Shown: one piece after another, positions 16,318 through 24,855 of the stretch
Position numbering within the stretch: position 1 is the stretch's first letter
Layout: each line of letters starts with the position of its first letter
NCBI RefSeq assembly: GCF_003432075.1
Contig: NZ_QWBU01000021.1
Coordinates: 1 to 44,199, forward strand
Source of the DNA: Shinella sp. WSJ-2
Lineage (GTDB): Bacteria; Pseudomonadota; Alphaproteobacteria; Rhizobiales; Rhizobiaceae
Reading direction: 5' to 3'
Length of the DNA stretch: 44,199 nt
Notes under the pieces: generated by a model
Seen by the model: only the letters and a program-made list of their open reading frames with translations
Databases searched by the model: none
What the model was told of the DNA's origin: nothing
Made by a program: the position numbers and the translations under genes

Positions 16318-17412
16318 ATGACCGCCATTCATCTTGAAAACCTGGTCAAGCGTTTCGGGGCCTTCACGGCGCTGAAGACGATGGACCTCGAAATCCGCGA
16401 CGGCGAGTTCATGGCGCTGCTCGGCCCCTCCGGCTGCGGCAAGTCCACGACCATGAACATGATTGCCGGTATGGAACAGCCGAGCGAGGGCCGCATCACC
16501 TTCGACGGCCGCGACATGAACGGCGTCGCCATTGGCAGGCGCGGCGTCGGCTTCGTGTTCCAGAACTATGCGATCTTCACGCATATGAATGTCTACGACA
16601 ATCTGGCCTACGGCCTGAAGGTCCGTGGCACGCCGGCGTCCGAAATCGACCGCCGCGTCAAGGCGATGGCTGACTTTCTTCAACTGACGCCGATGCTCGA
16701 CAAGCCATCGGCCAAGCTGTCGGTCAACATTCTTCAAAGACTGGCGATCGGCCGCTCGGCCATCGTGGAGCCGGCAATCTTCCTGCTGGACGAGCCGCTT
16801 TCCAATGTGGACGCGGCCTTCCGCGCTGTCATGCGCACGGAACTCAAGCATCTCCAGCGCCAGTTCCGCCAGACCATGGTCTATGTCACGCATGACCAGC
16901 TCGAGGCGATGACCATGGCGGACCGCATCGCCGTGATGGATCACGGCGTGCTGCAGCAGGTCGGCACGCCGCTGGAGGTCTATAACGATCCGGTCAATCT
17001 GTTCGTCGCCGATTTCATCGGCTCGCCGGGCATGAACCTGCTCAAGGGGACGCTTGCCGACAGCGACCGCGGGCTGGTGGTCGATCTTGGGATGCTCGGC
17101 GTCACCGCGCCGCTCGATCCGGCACTGTCCGCCATCGCGCGGGTAAACCGTGTGCGTGAGGTCGTCTACGGTTTTCGCCCGGAACGGGTCGTGCCGGCAG
17201 CAGCGGGGCAGGGGCTTGCCATACCCGTGACCTTCATCGAGCGCATCGGCGCGCGAACGGTCGTTCACTTCGGTGACAGAGAGCAACGGGTGAAGGCGGT
17301 GTTCGACAACGACGTCGCCGTCCAGGCGGGCGAGACCGTCCATGTCGCCGTCGAACCGGGCTTTGCGCGTCTGTTCGATGCCGCGACCGGCGTTGCGATC
17401 CGGGAGGTGTGA
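16318..17412 (+). CDS. Carbohydrate ABC importer ATPase 1 with degenerate signature motif
   Basis: 364 residues of the MalK/UgpC class. Walker A GPSGCGKST is at 36-44, the Q-loop at Gln82, Walker B FLLDEP at 155-160 with catalytic Glu159, and the H-loop His192 in VTHDQ. The C-terminal regulatory TOBE-type region spans about 235-364. The signature motif, normally LSGGQ, reads LSVNI at 134-138, which should not hold the ATP gamma-phosphate normally. The flanking QRLAIGRSAI is otherwise standard, so this is not a frameshift. Immediately downstream is a second ATPase with a good signature, suggesting a heterodimer. Confidence 0.87.
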   Translation: MTAIHLENLVKRFGAFTALKTMDLEIRDGEFMALLGPSGCGKSTTMNMIAGMEQPSEGRITFDGRDMNGVAIGRRGVGFVFQNYAIFTHMNVYDNLAYGLKVRGTPASEIDRRVKAMADFLQLTPMLDKPSAKLSVNILQRLAIGRSAIVEPAIFLLDEPLSNVDAAFRAVMRTELKHLQRQFRQTMVYVTHDQLEAMTMADRIAVMDHGVLQQVGTPLEVYNDPVNLFVADFIGSPGMNLLKGTLADSDRGLVVDLGMLGVTAPLDPALSAIARVNRVREVVYGFRPERVVPAAAGQGLAIPVTFIERIGARTVVHFGDREQRVKAVFDNDVAVQAGETVHVAVEPGFARLFDAATGVAIREV

Positions 17413-17415
17413 AAC

Positions 17416-18474
17416 ATGGCCGGCATTTCCTTCCGCAATGTCACGAAGCGTTTCGGCAAGACGGTTGCCGTCAACAAAGCGAGTTTCGATATTCAGCCGG
17501 GCGAGTTCTTCTGCTTCTTCGGGCCGCCGCTTTCGGGCAAATCCACCGTCCTGAAACTGATCCTCGGGCTGGAGACGCCGGACGAGGGCGAAATCCTGAT
17601 CGGTGGCAAGCCGGTCAACCGTGTCTCACCGGCAGACCGCAATGTGGCGATGGTGTTCCAGAACCTCGCACTCTTCCCGCATATGACGGCGGGCGAGAAT
17701 GTCCGCTTCCCGCTCGTCGAGCGCAAGGTGCCGGAAGAGAAGATCCGTGCCCGCGTCGAGGCCGTCTCGGCGAAGCTTCACATTTCGCATCTGCTGCACA
17801 AACCGCCGGCGCAGCTTTCCGGCGGCGAGCGCCAGCGTGTTGCGATTGGCCGTGCGCTCGTGCGCGATCCGGTAGCCTATCTCATGGACGATCCGATCTC
17901 GGCGCTGGATGCACGGCTGCGCGAGGAGACCCGCGTCGAGCTGAAGCGTATCCAGCGCGATCTCGGTCAGACGCTGCTCTATGTCACGCACGATCAGGAA
18001 GAGGCCATGTCGATTGCCGACCGCATGGCGATCATGGAGGAGGGGGAGATCCGCCAGATCGGCTCGCCCACCGAGATCTACGATACCCCGGTCAGCCGTT
18101 ATGTCGCGCGCCTGCTTGGCGCGCCCATGATGAACATCCTGCCGGCGGTGCGCGGCCAGGCGCTGGAAGCGGGGGATGGCACCATCAGCCTGCCGCTCGA
18201 TGTCGTGCCTGCCGGTGCAGCGCATATCGGCCTGCGTCCCGAAGACCTCAAGGTCGAGCCGTGGAGCGATACGCGTCCGGGGCGGCCTGCCACCGTCTAT
18301 GAGGTCGAGCCGCTTGGCGGCTACACCGTGGTCACGGTCGATACGGGGGCCGAGAAGCTGAAGGCGCTGATGCGCGGCCAGCCGGACATCCGGCTGGACA
18401 GTGCGGTGGCACTGAGCTGCAACCCGGCCAGGGCGCATTTCTTCAATCAGGCGGGGGAGGCCGTCAGCCTGTGA
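17416..18474 (+). CDS. Carbohydrate ABC importer ATPase 2 with altered Walker B
   Basis: 352 residues of the MalK class. Walker A GPPLSGKST is at 36-44, Q-loop Gln82, signature LSGGE at 134-138, H-loop His192 (VTHDQEEA) and a C-terminal TOBE-like region including HIGLRPEDLKVEP. Walker B reads AYLMDDP at 154-160, so the catalytic glutamate expected at position 159 is aspartate. This is the mirror image of ATPase 1, which has the glutamate but lacks the signature. The gene starts 3 bases after the ATPase 1 stop. A pair of distinct ATPases also occurs in the rhizobial glycerol importer GlpST, which is a precedent for a heterodimer. Confidence 0.87.
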   Translation: MAGISFRNVTKRFGKTVAVNKASFDIQPGEFFCFFGPPLSGKSTVLKLILGLETPDEGEILIGGKPVNRVSPADRNVAMVFQNLALFPHMTAGENVRFPLVERKVPEEKIRARVEAVSAKLHISHLLHKPPAQLSGGERQRVAIGRALVRDPVAYLMDDPISALDARLREETRVELKRIQRDLGQTLLYVTHDQEEAMSIADRMAIMEEGEIRQIGSPTEIYDTPVSRYVARLLGAPMMNILPAVRGQALEAGDGTISLPLDVVPAGAAHIGLRPEDLKVEPWSDTRPGRPATVYEVEPLGGYTVVTVDTGAEKLKALMRGQPDIRLDSAVALSCNPARAHFFNQAGEAVSL

Positions 18475-18500
18475 ACGAGCATATCAAACGGGAGGTTACA

Positions 18501-19595
18501 ATGAGCGAAGCCGGGGGTTTTGCGCCCGATCCGCAGGTGCGGGTGCGGGATTACAGGATCGGCTGCATCGGCGCCGGCATGATCATGGCGGAATGCCATC
18601 TGGCTGCTTACAAGGAGGCCGGCTTTCCGGTCGTCGCCATCGCTTCGCGCACGAAGGACAAGGCGGCGGTGGTTGCCGGGCGCTGGGGCATTCCGACGGT
18701 GCACGACACGCCGGACGCCCTGATCGCGGATCCCTCTGTCGACATCCTCGACATCGCCTTCCCGCCGGACCAGCAGCCGGACCTGATCCGCAAGGCGCTC
18801 GCCCGGCCGCATATCAAGGGCATTCTCGCGCAGAAGCCGCTAGCGCTGACGCTGGAGGACGCCATCGAACTGCGCGACGCTGCCGCCAGGGCAGGCAAGA
18901 TCCTCTCGGTCAACCAGAACATGCGCTACGACCAGTCGATGAGGGTGCTCAAGCAGATCCTCGACAGGGGTGAACTCGGCACGCCGGTCATGGCGACGAT
19001 CGAGATGCGCGCCATTCCGCACTGGCAGACCTTCCTCGAGGACTATGATCGGCTGACGCTCTCCAACATGAGCGTTCACCACCTCGACGTGCTGCGCTTC
19101 CTGTTCGGTGAGCCCGAGACGATCACGACGCTGACCCGCACGGACCCGCGCACGACCTTCGCGCATAAGGACGGCATCACCGTTTCGACGCTGATTTTCC
19201 CGAGCGGCGTCATGGCCGTTTCCATGGAAGATGTCTGGTCCGGCCCGCGCGAGGAAGGTTTCGACAGCGACATCTATATCAAGTGGCGTGTCGAGGGCAC
19301 CGACGGCGTTGCGCAGGGCACGATCGGCTGGCCCGACGGGTCGCCTTCGACGCTGACCTATGCCTCCAAGACGACGACAGGCGGCAGATGGGTTACGCCG
19401 ACCTGGGACACGATGTGGTTCCCGCATGCCTTCGTCGGCGTGATGGAGCAGCTGCAATATGCGGTGAAGTCGGGTGAGCCTCCGGCGCTCTCCGTCGCCG
19501 ATAACGTCAGGACCGTTGCGCTGATCGAGGCCGGCTACAAGTCGATCGACGAGGGCCGCACGGTCAGGCTTTCCGAAATTTCCATCAATTCATGA
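18501..19595 (+). CDS. Gfo/Idh/MocA-family oxidoreductase
   Basis: 364 residues. The Rossmann motif GAGMIM is at 24-29 and HHLD at 193-196 occupies the catalytic region. The usual EKP motif reads QKP at 111-113: the lysine is kept but the preceding Glu is Gln. The C-terminal alpha/beta domain includes MEDVWSGPREEGFDSDIYIK. Expected role is NAD(P)-dependent oxidation of a sugar or sugar-like compound brought in by the importer. GGGAGG lies at good spacing before ATG 18501, so the upstream in-frame GTG at 18471 is rejected. It is the first enzyme gene after the ATPases. Confidence 0.83.
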   Translation: MSEAGGFAPDPQVRVRDYRIGCIGAGMIMAECHLAAYKEAGFPVVAIASRTKDKAAVVAGRWGIPTVHDTPDALIADPSVDILDIAFPPDQQPDLIRKALARPHIKGILAQKPLALTLEDAIELRDAAARAGKILSVNQNMRYDQSMRVLKQILDRGELGTPVMATIEMRAIPHWQTFLEDYDRLTLSNMSVHHLDVLRFLFGEPETITTLTRTDPRTTFAHKDGITVSTLIFPSGVMAVSMEDVWSGPREEGFDSDIYIKWRVEGTDGVAQGTIGWPDGSPSTLTYASKTTTGGRWVTPTWDTMWFPHAFVGVMEQLQYAVKSGEPPALSVADNVRTVALIEAGYKSIDEGRTVRLSEISINS

Positions 19596-19617
19596 ATAAC
19601 GAGGGAGGATTCTCATC

Positions 19618-20532
19618 ATGATGCAGACAGGTATTTTCACCGGCTATTTCCCCTATGCGTTGGAAGAGACGGCAAAGAAGATCCGCGCGCTCGACTTCAA
19701 TACCGTGCAGCTCGACATGCACTTCAAGGACATCGACCTTTCGGCCGGCCAGATCACCAAGGACAAGTGCGTCAGGATCCGCGAAACCTTCCGCGATCAC
19801 TATCTGCCGATCTCCTGCATTTCCGGCTACACGAACATCATCCATCCCGACAAGGCCGAGCGCGACCGCCGCGTCGGCTATCTCAAGGAAATCATCCGTA
19901 ACGCGCGCCATCTCGGCACGCCCTATGTCATCTCGGAAACCGGCACCTTCAACACCGAGTCCGACTGGGTTCATCACCCGAAGAACAAGACGGAAGAAGG
20001 CTTCGAGGAATGCCGCAAGGTCATCGCCGATCTCGCCCAGCATGCCTATGACCACGGCGCGGTCTTCCTGCTCGAAACCTATGTGAACAACGTCGTCGGT
20101 TCCGTCGAGGAAACCGTGAAGATGTTCGCGCAGGTCGATCATCCCGGTCTCGGCCTGCTGATGGACCCGACCAACTATTTCGAGACGCACAATATCGACC
20201 GCATGGACCAGATCCTGAACCAGGTGTTCGATACGCTCGCCGACAAGATCAAGATCGGCCATGCCAAGGACGTGAAGCGCTCGGGCGACGACAAGTCGGA
20301 GAAGCATGCCGACATCGGCGATGCGGACGCGCTGGAAAGCCACACCTTCCGCGGCGTCGGCGAAATCGAGCTGCCGGCCCCCGGCCTCGGTTCGCTGAAC
20401 TACGATCTCTACCTGAAGCGCCTCAGCGAGAAGCACCCGAACATCCCGATGATCATCGAGCATCTCGATGAGAGCGACGTGCCGCGCGCCAAGAAATTCC
20501 TCGACGGCAAGCTGCGCGCGCAGGGCCTCTGA
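19618..20532 (+). CDS. Sugar phosphate isomerase/epimerase-type TIM-barrel protein
   Basis: 304 residues of the AP-endonuclease-2-type barrel family. The metal tetrad can be read as Glu153 (LLETYVNN), Asp183 (LMDPTNYF), His215 (IGHAKDVK) and Glu281 (MIIEHLDE). Members isomerise or epimerise keto sugars or dehydrate keto-inositols. GGGAGGA lies upstream of the tandem ATG at 19618. It lies between the oxidoreductase and the DUF4432 epimerase genes, consistent with rearrangement of the oxidised sugar. Substrate unknown. Confidence 0.82.
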   Translation: MMQTGIFTGYFPYALEETAKKIRALDFNTVQLDMHFKDIDLSAGQITKDKCVRIRETFRDHYLPISCISGYTNIIHPDKAERDRRVGYLKEIIRNARHLGTPYVISETGTFNTESDWVHHPKNKTEEGFEECRKVIADLAQHAYDHGAVFLLETYVNNVVGSVEETVKMFAQVDHPGLGLLMDPTNYFETHNIDRMDQILNQVFDTLADKIKIGHAKDVKRSGDDKSEKHADIGDADALESHTFRGVGEIELPAPGLGSLNYDLYLKRLSEKHPNIPMIIEHLDESDVPRAKKFLDGKLRAQGL

Positions 20533-20539
20533 CAGTCCG

Positions 20540-20563
20540 GCGGCCGGGCCTGGGCCCGGCCGC
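20540..20563 (+). terminator. Strong GC hairpin between enzyme genes
   Basis: GCGGCCGGGCC and GGCCCGGCCGC form an 11-base perfect inverted repeat with a 2-base centre, followed by AATTTT. It begins 8 bases after the TIM-barrel stop and looks like an intrinsic terminator or attenuator inside the operon, which would reduce expression of the epimerase, SDR and lactonase genes downstream. Confidence 0.6.
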
Positions 20564-20609
20564 AATTTTGGATAGCATGACCTGCCTGGCAGGGAGAAGG
20601 AACAACACG

Positions 20610-21791
20610 ATGGTCGAATTATTCGGGGAAGCGAAGTCGCGCCGCGACATTGCTGCCAGCGCAGGACGTTTTTCGCAATTTGCCGGCGTGCGGCTGATGA
20701 CCTTGTCGGATGGTCTCGAATGTGGCATCCGCATGCTCGAATTCCGCAGCGGCACAGGCCTGCGTTTTACGGTTCTGGTGGACCGCGCCCTTGATATTGC
20801 GGATTGCGAGTATCGCGGCATGGCGATCGGCTGGCATTCGCCCTCCGGCTTCCGCCATCCGGGCCTGCACGAATATGAAGGCGAGGGCGGCCTCGGCTGG
20901 ATGCGCTCCTTCTCCGGCCTGATGATCACCTGCGGCCTCGACCACATTCTCTTCATGTATGACGAGCCGTCCGACCACTATGTCTATGGCCCGAAGAAGA
21001 CGGTGAAGCACTCCATTCACGGCCGCGTCGGCACCATTCCCGGCAAGCTGGACGGTTACGGCGAGCGCTGGGACGGCGACGATTGTTATCTCTGGTGCGA
21101 GGGCACCGTCACGCAGGGCACGGTGTTCGGCGAACATCTCGAGCTGAAGCGCCGCATCGAGATCAAGGCCGGCACCAACGACATCCGCATCTCCGACACG
21201 GTGGTCAATCGCGGCTTCTACCGCACGCCGCACATGTTCTGCTATCACATCAATGTCGGCCATCCCGTGCTTTCGGAAGGCTCGCGCTATCTGGCACCGG
21301 TGCGCGACGTCGTCTGGGCCGCACATGCCGGAGCGGAGTATGAGAAGCAAGGTGTCGGCTACCGCACCATGCCTGCCCCGCAGCTCGGCTTCCACGAGCA
21401 GGTCTGGCAGCATGAGATGGCGGCGGATGCGAACGGCGAGGTGCCCGTTGCGCTGGTCAACGATCGTCTGGGCATCGGCTTCGAGGTCGTCACCCGCAAG
21501 AACCAGTTCCCCTGCATGTACGAATGGCAGAACCTGCAGGCCGGGCAATATGCTGTTGGCATCGAGCCTTCGACCAACCATGTGCTTGGCCACGGCGCTG
21601 CCCGTGAGCGCGGGGAGCTGATCTGGCTCGAACATGGCGAGGAGCGGCATTACGACACGACGCTCCGCATTCTTCCCGACGCCGAGGCGATTGCCGCAAG
21701 CGAAGCGCGGATCACGGCCATCGCGCGCCAGCCGGATGCCGATTTCCCGCCGCCTTCGGGCAACCACGTCGCACTGGAGGGCCGGACATGA
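20610..21791 (+). CDS. Aldose 1-epimerase-like protein (DUF4432 family)
   Basis: 393 residues of the galactose-mutarotase-like DUF4432 group. Recognisable segments are GLRFTVLVDRALDIADCEYR near 50-70, the His-containing SIHGRVGTIPGK near 140, RRIEIKAGTNDIRISDTVVN, FCYHINVGHPVL near 210-220 and YAVGIEPSTNHVLG near 315. The conserved His and Glu residues support a sugar-binding beta-sandwich that could interconvert anomers. AGGGAGAAGGA before ATG 20610 fixes the start; the upstream in-frame extension is rejected. It overlaps the next open frame at ATGA, suggesting coupling with the SDR gene. Confidence 0.82.
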   Translation: MVELFGEAKSRRDIAASAGRFSQFAGVRLMTLSDGLECGIRMLEFRSGTGLRFTVLVDRALDIADCEYRGMAIGWHSPSGFRHPGLHEYEGEGGLGWMRSFSGLMITCGLDHILFMYDEPSDHYVYGPKKTVKHSIHGRVGTIPGKLDGYGERWDGDDCYLWCEGTVTQGTVFGEHLELKRRIEIKAGTNDIRISDTVVNRGFYRTPHMFCYHINVGHPVLSEGSRYLAPVRDVVWAAHAGAEYEKQGVGYRTMPAPQLGFHEQVWQHEMAADANGEVPVALVNDRLGIGFEVVTRKNQFPCMYEWQNLQAGQYAVGIEPSTNHVLGHGAARERGELIWLEHGEERHYDTTLRILPDAEAIAASEARITAIARQPDADFPPPSGNHVALEGRT

Positions 21792-21829
21792 ACGTGCAGC
21801 CAAAGCAACCCGTGCAGAAGGAGAACCAG

Positions 21830-22585
21830 ATGATCTCGGTTGCCGGCAAGGTCATTCTCTATACCGGTGCGGCCGGCGGGCTCGGCGCGGAAACGACGCT
21901 GAATTTCCTCCGGGCCGGAGCAAAGGTCGTCGCGCTCGACAACGATCCCGTGAAGAACGCGGCCTTGCAGGCCTCGGCGGACAAGGGGGGCCTCGGTAAT
22001 CTGGTGATCCGGGCCGTCGATCTCTCCGATCTTACAGCCTTGCGCACGTCCCTCGAAGAATTGTCGCGCGAGGTCGGCGGTTTCGACGTGGTCATCAACA
22101 ATGCCGCGATCTATCCCTCCAAGCCGTTCGAGGAGTATTCGCTCGAAGAGATGCAGCGGGTCCAGCGCATCAATGTGGATGCCGGCATCGTCTGCGTCCA
22201 GGTCGCCCTGCCGCATATGCGTGAACGGGGCTGGGGCCGCATCATCAACATCGCCAGCGTCACGTCCAATGGCGGCTGGGCCAATCTTTCGCCTTACGTC
22301 CAGTCGAAGGGCGCGCTCATCGGCCTCGCACGCGCCTGGGCGCGCGAATTCGGCGCCTATGGCATCACGGTCAACGCGGTTTCGCCCGGCGCCTTCCCGA
22401 CGGATGCGGAAAAGATCCATCCCGATCCGGAAGGCTATACCCGCTTCGTCTTGGACCATCAGGCGATCAAGCGGCGCGGCAGCGCCAGCGACATTGCCAA
22501 TGCCCTGATGTTCCTTGCCTCGGATGCCGCCGGTTTCATCACCGGACAGACGCTGAATGTCGATGGCGGCTGGGTGATGAACTAG
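21830..22585 (+). CDS. Short-chain dehydrogenase/reductase
   Basis: 251 residues, normal for classical SDRs. Cofactor motif TGAAGGLG is at 12-19, NNAA at 90-93, catalytic Ser143 (NIASVTS), Tyr156 and Lys160 (YVQSK), and the C-terminal FITGQTLNVDGGW block. ATG 21830 has AAGGAG at ideal spacing; an in-frame ATG at 21788 overlapping the previous stop is the alternative and would add 14 residues. Expected role is NAD(P)-dependent oxidation of a sugar hydroxyl, perhaps to a lactone that the next gene product opens. Confidence 0.85.
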   Translation: MISVAGKVILYTGAAGGLGAETTLNFLRAGAKVVALDNDPVKNAALQASADKGGLGNLVIRAVDLSDLTALRTSLEELSREVGGFDVVINNAAIYPSKPFEEYSLEEMQRVQRINVDAGIVCVQVALPHMRERGWGRIINIASVTSNGGWANLSPYVQSKGALIGLARAWAREFGAYGITVNAVSPGAFPTDAEKIHPDPEGYTRFVLDHQAIKRRGSASDIANALMFLASDAAGFITGQTLNVDGGWVMN

Positions 22586-22615
22586 CGCCGCGGTTGCGAA
22601 TATGCCATGTCGAGG

Positions 22616-22633
22616 GGGGCATGACCGTGCCCC
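22616..22633 (+). terminator. Small hairpin before the lactonase gene
   Basis: GGGGCA (22616-22621) and TGCCCC (22628-22633) form a 6-base perfect stem with a 6-base loop in the 76-base gap between the SDR and lactonase genes. It has no T-run and may only affect mRNA stability. Confidence 0.25.
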
Positions 22634-22661
22634 GCAATGCCTGCAGCACTGGAGTTTTCGC

Positions 22662-23753
22662 GTGAGCCAGCCTCTCTACCTCGCCGTCGGATCGCTCAAT
22701 CGCGAGGCGCCCTATTTCCAGGGTGCACGCGGCGAGGGCCTCACCATCTTCGCCTTCGACGAGGATAGGCTGGAATGGACGCGCCTTGCCAACACGTCGA
22801 CCATCGACAATCCCACCTTCCTCAGTGTCGATGCGGCCTCAGGCGTCGTCTATGCCAATTCGGAAGTGTTCGGCTGGCATGAGGGCACGGTCAGCGCCTT
22901 CCGCTTTTCGCCCGCAACGAAGGCGCTCACCTATCTCAACAAGCAGCCGACGCTCGGCAGCATCGCGGCGCATAACATGGTGTCGCGCGACCGGCGTTTC
23001 GTGCTGGTCGCCAACTATGCGATGGGCGGTGAGGGGCAGGACCAGTCGGTGGCTCTGTTCCCGATCCGGCAGGATGGCTGTCTCGCGCCGGCTTCGGCGT
23101 CGGTTCGGCTCGATGGCCCGCTCGGCCCGGTCGCCGACCGGCAGGAGCGGCCGCATGCCCATATGGTGAGCGAGGTGCCGGAGGGTGGCGCGGTGCTCGT
23201 CGCCGATCTCGGTCTCGATCAGCTTGTCGAATACACGCTTTCGATCGATGGCACGCTCGTGCAGTCCGCCAGCGTGGCGCTTCCGGCGGGGGCCGGTCCT
23301 CGCCATATCGCCCAGCATGCCAACGGTCGTTTCGTCTATGTATCGAACGAGCTGGATTCCACGGTGTCCTTCGTCTTGCGCGGGGCCGGCAATATGTCGC
23401 TCGTGCAGACGCTTTCGACCATCCGGCCCGGCGTGGAATCCCATGGGGCGGACATTCACCTGTCGCCGGAGGGCCGTTTCCTCTATTGTTCGAACCGGGG
23501 CGAGGACAGTATAGCGTGTTTCATGGTCGATCAGGCGACGGGTCAGTTGACGCTTCAGGACATCATCCCTTCAGGCGGCAGGACGCCGCGCAATTTCGCG
23601 CTCACGCCGAGCGGCCGCCATGTGCTGGTCGCCAATCAGAACGGTGATGCGATCGTGATCTTCCGGCGGAACAAGGAGACAGGTGCGCTGGTTGACAGCG
23701 GGAAGCGCATCGAGATCGGCACACCCGTATGTGTGAGGCCGTTCAGCCTGTGA
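22662..23753 (+). CDS. Lactonase, seven-bladed beta-propeller (6-phosphogluconolactonase/Pgl type)
   Basis: 363 residues of the lactonase_7 (YbhE/Pgl) family. Repeated blade signatures are visible, such as NMVSRDRRFVLVANYAMG, ARHIAQ-type GPRHIAQHANGRFVYVSNEL, SPEGRFLYCSNRGEDSI and TPSGRHVLVANQNGDAI. The enzyme would hydrolyse a sugar lactone to its aldonic acid. The start is GTG 22662 with GGAG 7 bases upstream; the longer frame from 22602 lacks support. It follows two dehydrogenase genes, consistent with an oxidative sugar route. Its stop overlaps the next gene's GTG (GTGA). Confidence 0.82.
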   Translation: MSQPLYLAVGSLNREAPYFQGARGEGLTIFAFDEDRLEWTRLANTSTIDNPTFLSVDAASGVVYANSEVFGWHEGTVSAFRFSPATKALTYLNKQPTLGSIAAHNMVSRDRRFVLVANYAMGGEGQDQSVALFPIRQDGCLAPASASVRLDGPLGPVADRQERPHAHMVSEVPEGGAVLVADLGLDQLVEYTLSIDGTLVQSASVALPAGAGPRHIAQHANGRFVYVSNELDSTVSFVLRGAGNMSLVQTLSTIRPGVESHGADIHLSPEGRFLYCSNRGEDSIACFMVDQATGQLTLQDIIPSGGRTPRNFALTPSGRHVLVANQNGDAIVIFRRNKETGALVDSGKRIEIGTPVCVRPFSL

Positions 23754-24796
23754 CGGACGAAAAGCAGTCTGCAAAACGCGGCCGCCGGAAGGGCGCAGGG
23801 GTGACGATGGCGGATGTCGCCGCTGCCGCCGGCGTGTCCATGCAGACGGTGTCGCGCGCGCTGCGCTTTCCCGACACGGTGACGCCGGAAAACCGCAAGA
23901 TCATCGACGATGCGATCCGCAAGACGCACTATGTCCATAACCTTGCGGCCAGCCACCTCGCCTCGCACAAGAGCAACACCGTCGCCGCCGTCATTCCCAC
24001 GCTCTCGGCCTCCGTCTTCGCCGAAACCATGCAGCACTTCTCCGAGGTCCTGCATCGCGAGGGCTACCAGATCTTTCTCGGCAACACCGACTACCGGCTC
24101 GACCGCGAGGAAGAGGTGATCCGCAGCCTGCTCGGGCGGCGGCCGGACGGCGTGTTCCTGATCGGCGCGCACCACACCCGCGCCAGCGTGACCATGCTGA
24201 AACGCGCCGGCATTCCTGTTGTCGAAGGCTGGGACATGACGGCAAAGCCGATCGACCGGCTCGTCGGCTTTTCGAACACCGATGCCATCGCCGAGATGGC
24301 GCGGCACCTCGTGCGCTCCGGGCGAACGAACATCGTCTTTGCCGGCGTGCTGCGCAAGGGCGATAGCCGCGCGGCCGAGCGCCGGGACGGGTTTGCCGCC
24401 GTCATGGAGGAATTGTTTCCCGGCAAGACGCCGCGCATTTCCATCTCGCGAGACCTGCCTTTGACCATGGCGTCCGGCGCGGACATGCTACGCAAGGCGC
24501 TTGCGCGCTATCCCGAAGCGGATGCCGTGATGTTTTCGAGCGACATCATCGCCTCTGGCGCGCTGCAGGAAAGTGTGCGCATCGGCCTCAAAGTGCCGGA
24601 GCGCCTCGCCATTACCGGCTTCGGCGACTTCGAGCTTGCCCGGCACCTCATTCCATCGCTGACGACGGTCTCCGTACCTTCCGCGGAAATCGGCCGGGAG
24701 GCCGGGCGCCTTCTTCTCGAAGGCATGCGCGGCATTCAGTCCGAGACCACGCTGATCGACATGGGCTTCAAGCTGATGATCCGCGACAGCGGCTAG
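23750..24796 (+). CDS. LacI-family transcriptional regulator (GntR-gluconate-like)
   Basis: 348 residues. The HTH is VTMADVAAAAGVSMQTVSRA with hinge THYVHNLAASHLASHKSNTV, then a sugar-binding domain (VAAVIPTLSASVFAETMQHF; LAITGFGDFELARHLIPSLT). I use GTG 23750, which overlaps the lactonase stop; an in-frame ATG at 23729 lies inside the lactonase gene. It is the last gene of the sugar operon. Because that operon already has a divergent LacI gene at 11503, this one may control either the same operon by feedback or the neighbouring divergon, whose promoter has two LacI-type operators. Effectors of the nearest relatives are aldonates such as gluconate. Confidence 0.84.
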   Translation: MTDEKQSAKRGRRKGAGVTMADVAAAAGVSMQTVSRALRFPDTVTPENRKIIDDAIRKTHYVHNLAASHLASHKSNTVAAVIPTLSASVFAETMQHFSEVLHREGYQIFLGNTDYRLDREEEVIRSLLGRRPDGVFLIGAHHTRASVTMLKRAGIPVVEGWDMTAKPIDRLVGFSNTDAIAEMARHLVRSGRTNIVFAGVLRKGDSRAAERRDGFAAVMEELFPGKTPRISISRDLPLTMASGADMLRKALARYPEADAVMFSSDIIASGALQESVRIGLKVPERLAITGFGDFELARHLIPSLTTVSVPSAEIGREAGRLLLEGMRGIQSETTLIDMGFKLMIRDSG

Positions 24797-24852
24797 AGCA
24801 TTTCCAGCCGAAGCGATCTCGCTTCGGCGTCGGATAATGCGGTGAAAACAAG
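24795..24852. repeat. Rhizobial-type intergenic palindromic repeat; probable bidirectional terminator
   Basis: The 60-base gap between the convergent LacI and M24 genes starts with AGAGCATTTCCAGC, contains GCCGAAGCGATCTCGCTTCG followed by GC (24807-24828, a 9-10-base perfect stem), and ends GCGGTGAAAACAAG. This layout resembles a repeat family common between genes in Rhizobiaceae (GAGCATTTCCAG ... GCGTAAAAACAA) as I remember it. The hairpin would stop transcription from both sides. Confidence 0.55.
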
Positions 24853-24855
24853 AAT

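Noticed and set aside
24795-24852. CRISPR-like or mobile repeat at the convergent gap.
   Set aside because: A single palindrome without repeated spacers; it fits an intergenic palindromic repeat or terminator. No CRISPR array was seen anywhere in the window.
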